Below are positions 61,888 to 64,000 of a DNA stretch of 64,000 nucleotides, in pieces; position 1 is the stretch's first letter, and each line of letters opens with the position of its first letter. The stretch comes from Dysosmobacter sp. Marseille-Q4140. Lineage in GTDB: Bacteria > Bacillota > Clostridia > Oscillospirales > Oscillospiraceae. The stretch lies in assembly GCA_018228705.1 (NCBI GenBank), contig CP073694.1, forward strand, positions 2,542,001-2,606,000, in the 5' to 3' direction. Below the pieces are notes generated by a model, which was given only the letters and a program-made list of their open reading frames with translations, was not told where the DNA came from and did no database searches. The position numbers and the translations under genes were made by a program.

Positions 61888-62433
61888 TCAGTATTGGATT
61901 AAAGAAACCGCCTTGGTCAGTCCGGCCTCCGGATTGCGGTAAATATGCGGCTTTTCCCCATCGAAGCGAAAGGCGTCCCCCTCTTCCAATCGATACGTAA
62001 TCCCCCCGATTTCTATTTCCAGACACCCGCTGGTCAGCAAGATGTATTCTTCCGTGCCGGAGGGGTGGCCGGATGAGGAATAGGACGACAGAGGCGCCAA
62101 TTCAATCCCAAAGAGGTCGAAGGACCGCTCCGGAGAGGCGCTGTAATAGCTGTAGCTTTTATAGCTGCCCTGGTTTTCCGCCTGGACCACCACATTTTCT
62201 TTCCGGACCACTTTAAAATTCGGCTCGTGCGGATCTATCAATTCCGTATAGCGCACATTCAGCCCAGCGGCGATTTTCCAAATGGTATTCATGGTGGGAT
62301 TGGATTCGCCCCGCTCCATCTGGGATAAAACGATCTTGCTGACACCGCAAAGTGCGGATAATTGCCCCAGGCTGAGCTGCCGCGCCATTCGCAGTCGTTT
62401 TAGATTCATTCCCAAGATCTCATTCGGATTCAC
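61888..62433 (-). CDS. XRE-cupin transcriptional regulator
   Basis: A 181-residue regulator. Residues 8-62 are a Cro/CI helix-turn-helix (LSLGQLSALCGVSKIVLSQM, ERGESNPTMNTIWKIAAGLN); residues 110-180 are a cupin barrel (HPSGTEEYILLTSGCLEIEI, YRLEEGDAFRFDGEKPHIYR). This class often represses an adjacent amino-acid or polyamine catabolic gene and senses a small molecule in the cupin. It is divergent from an asparaginase gene, with long inverted repeats in the gap between, so that gene is its likely target. Confidence 0.88.
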   Translation of the reverse strand: MNPNEILGMNLKRLRMARQLSLGQLSALCGVSKIVLSQMERGESNPTMNTIWKIAAGLNVRYTELIDPHEPNFKVVRKENVVVQAENQGSYKSYSYYSASPERSFDLFGIELAPLSSYSSSGHPSGTEEYILLTSGCLEIEIGGITYRLEEGDAFRFDGEKPHIYRNPEAGLTKAVSLIQY

Positions 62434-62476
62434 GCAGTCTCCTCCCCTGTTTCATACAGTTTAATATATTATACAC

Positions 62477-62529
62477 TTGACAGATATAAATTACAAATAT
62501 ATATTATTAAGTACAATCGTAATTTATAT
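62477..62529 (+). promoter_or_regulatory. Asparaginase promoter with 11-base inverted repeat
   Basis: TTGACA, 17-base spacer, TATATT (62500-62505). ATATAAATTAC (62484-62494) in the spacer and GTAATTTATAT (62519-62529) after the start point are perfect inverted repeats 24 bases apart, likely operator halves for the XRE-cupin protein. Confidence 0.7.
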
Positions 62530-62548
62530 TACACAAGGAGGCATGGTT

Positions 62549-63553
62549 ATGTCCGAAGCTATCGTACAGGTCACCAGAGGGAGCATTGTAGAATCCTGCC
62601 ACAGGGGATCTGTCGCCGTCACAAATGGGAGGGGAGATCTGATTGCCTATGCGGGGAACCCGGATTTTGTCACCTATATCCGCTCCGCGGCAAAGCCCTT
62701 TCAGGCGATGAACATCCTCTTCTCCGGCGCATGGGAGGCGTTTGGCTTTACGGAGAAAGAGCTGGCCATTATGTGCTCTTCCCACTATGGAGAAGATTTT
62801 CACCGGGAAACCATCCAAGGAATTTTAAAGAAGCTGGGATTGTCCCACCAGGACCTGTTATGCGGAGCTCCGCTGTCCATCAACCCGGCATACAGGGACC
62901 GCCAGCTATGGGAGCATCTGCCCATTGATGAGACTAATTCGGACTGTTCCGGAAAGCACTGCGGCTTTCTCGCCGTCTGCAGGAAGAAAGGCTATCCCAT
63001 TGAGAACTATACCTCTCCGCAGCACCCCATGCAGAAGGAACTTCTGCACATTGTCTCCACTATGTGCAGCATTCCAGAGGCAGAGATTGCCATCGGAATT
63101 GACGGCTGCGGCGTTCCGGTCCACGCGATGCCGCTGCGTAACATGGCCATGGGCTACGCCCGCCTCACCGCTCCGGCACAGTTGGAAGAACCCTATCGCA
63201 GTGCCGCCAAGAGAATCACCGCGGCCATGGCCGCCTATCCAGAAATGATTGCCGGAACCGGCGGGTTCTGCACGGAGTTTCTCCGGCATACGCACGGGCG
63301 ATTCTGCGGCAAGCTGGGAGCCGAGGCGGTTTACTGCATCGGCGCGGCAGGGCAGGACTTGGGGATCGCAGTGAAAATCGAGGACGGGAATTATCGCGCG
63401 CTCTACCCGGCTGTGATGAGTGTTTTGATCCAGCTGAAGCTGCTGGATGAGAAGGAACGAACTGCCCTGCAGGCCTTCTCTGAGCCGGACAACCTCAACG
63501 ATCACGGCATTCCCGTGGGCAAGATCCGCCCATGCTTTTCCCTCCACCGGTAA
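62549..63553 (+). CDS. L-asparaginase II (thermolabile, PF06089 family)
   Basis: A 334-residue protein of the Rhizobium-type thermolabile asparaginase family: VQVTRGSIVESCHRGSVAVT, IRSAAKPFQAMNILFSGAWE, SSHYGEDFHRETIQGILKKL, and NSDCSGKHCGFLAVCRKKGY, with the SGKH and GIDGCGVPVHAMPL motifs that form the beta-lactamase-like active site. It would split asparagine or a related amide in the cytoplasm. ATG 62549 is used as AAGGAGG lies seven bases before it. Control by the divergent XRE-cupin regulator is inferred from the inverted repeats. Confidence 0.88.
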   Translation: MSEAIVQVTRGSIVESCHRGSVAVTNGRGDLIAYAGNPDFVTYIRSAAKPFQAMNILFSGAWEAFGFTEKELAIMCSSHYGEDFHRETIQGILKKLGLSHQDLLCGAPLSINPAYRDRQLWEHLPIDETNSDCSGKHCGFLAVCRKKGYPIENYTSPQHPMQKELLHIVSTMCSIPEAEIAIGIDGCGVPVHAMPLRNMAMGYARLTAPAQLEEPYRSAAKRITAAMAAYPEMIAGTGGFCTEFLRHTHGRFCGKLGAEAVYCIGAAGQDLGIAVKIEDGNYRALYPAVMSVLIQLKLLDEKERTALQAFSEPDNLNDHGIPVGKIRPCFSLHR

Positions 63554-63822
63554 CCGCGGAACAGGCACCCGGGTAAGCGCTGAAAAAGCGGGAGAGCCGG
63601 TTCCCAGCGGGTTTGCGGCTCCTGCTCCAGGGGAAGCGCCCTGCAATCTGCCGCGTAAAAAAGGAGCTGGCGCCCTTTCAAGGGCCGTCAGCTCCTTTGC
63701 AGCTTTCTCAGGGAAGTTTTAGGGAGCGCACCCCTTATTATGCGCCCATGCCTGCGCCCCTCCGCGCACTGACCGCAAACGCGAAGGCTTTTGCGGGGAG
63801 TCACAGGTTCACCGGAGAATCC
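63554..63822. other. Intergenic region between asparaginase and aldolase genes
   Basis: No gene. It holds a terminator-like hairpin at 63656-63699 and otherwise nothing recognised. Confidence 0.55.
63656..63699. terminator. Terminator between convergent asparaginase and aldolase genes
   Basis: AAAAAAGGAGCTG pairs with CAGCTCCTTT; inner CGCCCTTTCAAGGGCCG closes the loop. Confidence 0.7.
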
Positions 63823-64000
63823 TCACAGCAGCGCATCTTTCCCCGCGGCTCCCAAAAGCCGGATCTTCTGGCGGGCCACTTCTTTGACCTGTTCCCTTGC
63901 GTAGGCGGAAAGGATGCGGGGCTCTTTCTCTCCCTCCGAGAGTCCCTTCAGCATGGCGGCGGACCAAGCGTACTTTAACTCCGTGCCGATGTTTATCTTT
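63823..64000 (-). CDS. Class II fructose-bisphosphate aldolase (C-terminal end only)
   Basis: The last 58 residues, KINIGTELKYAWSAAMLKGL to LGAAGKDALL, then TGA at 63823-63825; the rest lies beyond the window. KINIGTEL(K) and REQVKEVARQKIRLLGAAGK are typical of the C-terminus of class II aldolases (Fba/GatY/KbaY), with the asparagine that binds the substrate phosphate. Fructose-, tagatose- or other ketose-bisphosphate specificity cannot be told from this part. Confidence 0.75.
   Translation of the reverse strand, partial: KINIGTELKYAWSAAMLKGLSEGEKEPRILSAYAREQVKEVARQKIRLLGAAGKDALL

Overview
The window reads as a chromosomal segment of a GC-rich, anaerobic, spore-forming gut Firmicute, most likely of the Oscillospiraceae (Flavonifractor/Oscillibacter-like). 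This is inferred from the gene content: sporulation genes (bofA, spoIID, a GerA/SpoVAF-type gene), a group A [FeFe]-hydrogenase, ferredoxins, a Trp T-box, a c-di-GMP-I riboswitch, strong AGGAGG ribosome binding sites and intergenic GC-rich hairpin repeats. No species-level marker was read.

Layout. 1-5.6 kb: the end of an integrated conjugative or plasmid-like element on the minus strand (truncated TraG/VirD4, PcfB, Bro-N antirepressor, RepA-like initiator, ParB, ParA, and a repeat-rich non-coding end) abutting the 3' side of rplM-rpsI. 5.7-16.6 kb: ribosomal operon, yaaL-bofA, tadA, spoIID, a pseudo-deacetylase, a response regulator/histidine kinase/HtrA operon, and fumC. 16.9-24.4 kb: the arginine cluster argG-argC-argJ-argB-argD-argF behind an ARG box, with unusual hairpin-rich gaps and a leftover second argC 3' end. 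24.5-33 kb: XRE membrane regulator, malQ, a TM1266-type regulator plus ABC transporter behind a leader with its own terminator, DegV, RidA and acyl-ACP thioesterase. 33-37 kb: a c-di-GMP-I riboswitch and a 1191-residue wall-anchored VWA protein. 37-42 kb: FMN oxidoreductase, DUF4349 lipoprotein, SGNH hydrolase, spore germination protein and YbaK. 42.5-50 kb: redox block (GltD-like flavoprotein plus [FeFe]-hydrogenase, a diguanylate cyclase, ferredoxins, Crp/Fnr regulator, FliB-like protein). 50-58 kb: an orphan promoter-to-terminator unit with no convincing ORF, gap facing a LacI regulator with shared operators, a serine hydrolase, and pdxK with an MFS transporter. 58-64 kb: a broken and an intact tRNA-Leu, a frameshifted obgE, a Trp T-box with trpB2, a cupin regulator facing an asparaginase, and the end of a class II aldolase.

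How it fits together. The diguanylate cyclase at 46.4 kb makes the ligand sensed by the riboswitch at 33.3 kb, so the surface protein is probably switched by c-di-GMP. sigma-E-like and sigma-G-like promoter matches sit in front of yaaL-bofA, spoIID and the SpoVAF-like gene. The arginine cluster is probably under ArgR, trpB2 under tRNA-Trp charging, and gap under the neighbouring LacI protein. The best candidates for something undescribed are the orphan unit at 50.1-50.5 kb, the attenuated leader at 27.55-27.76 kb, and the argG-argC hairpin array. Homology calls are from reading the translations; no database search was possible.
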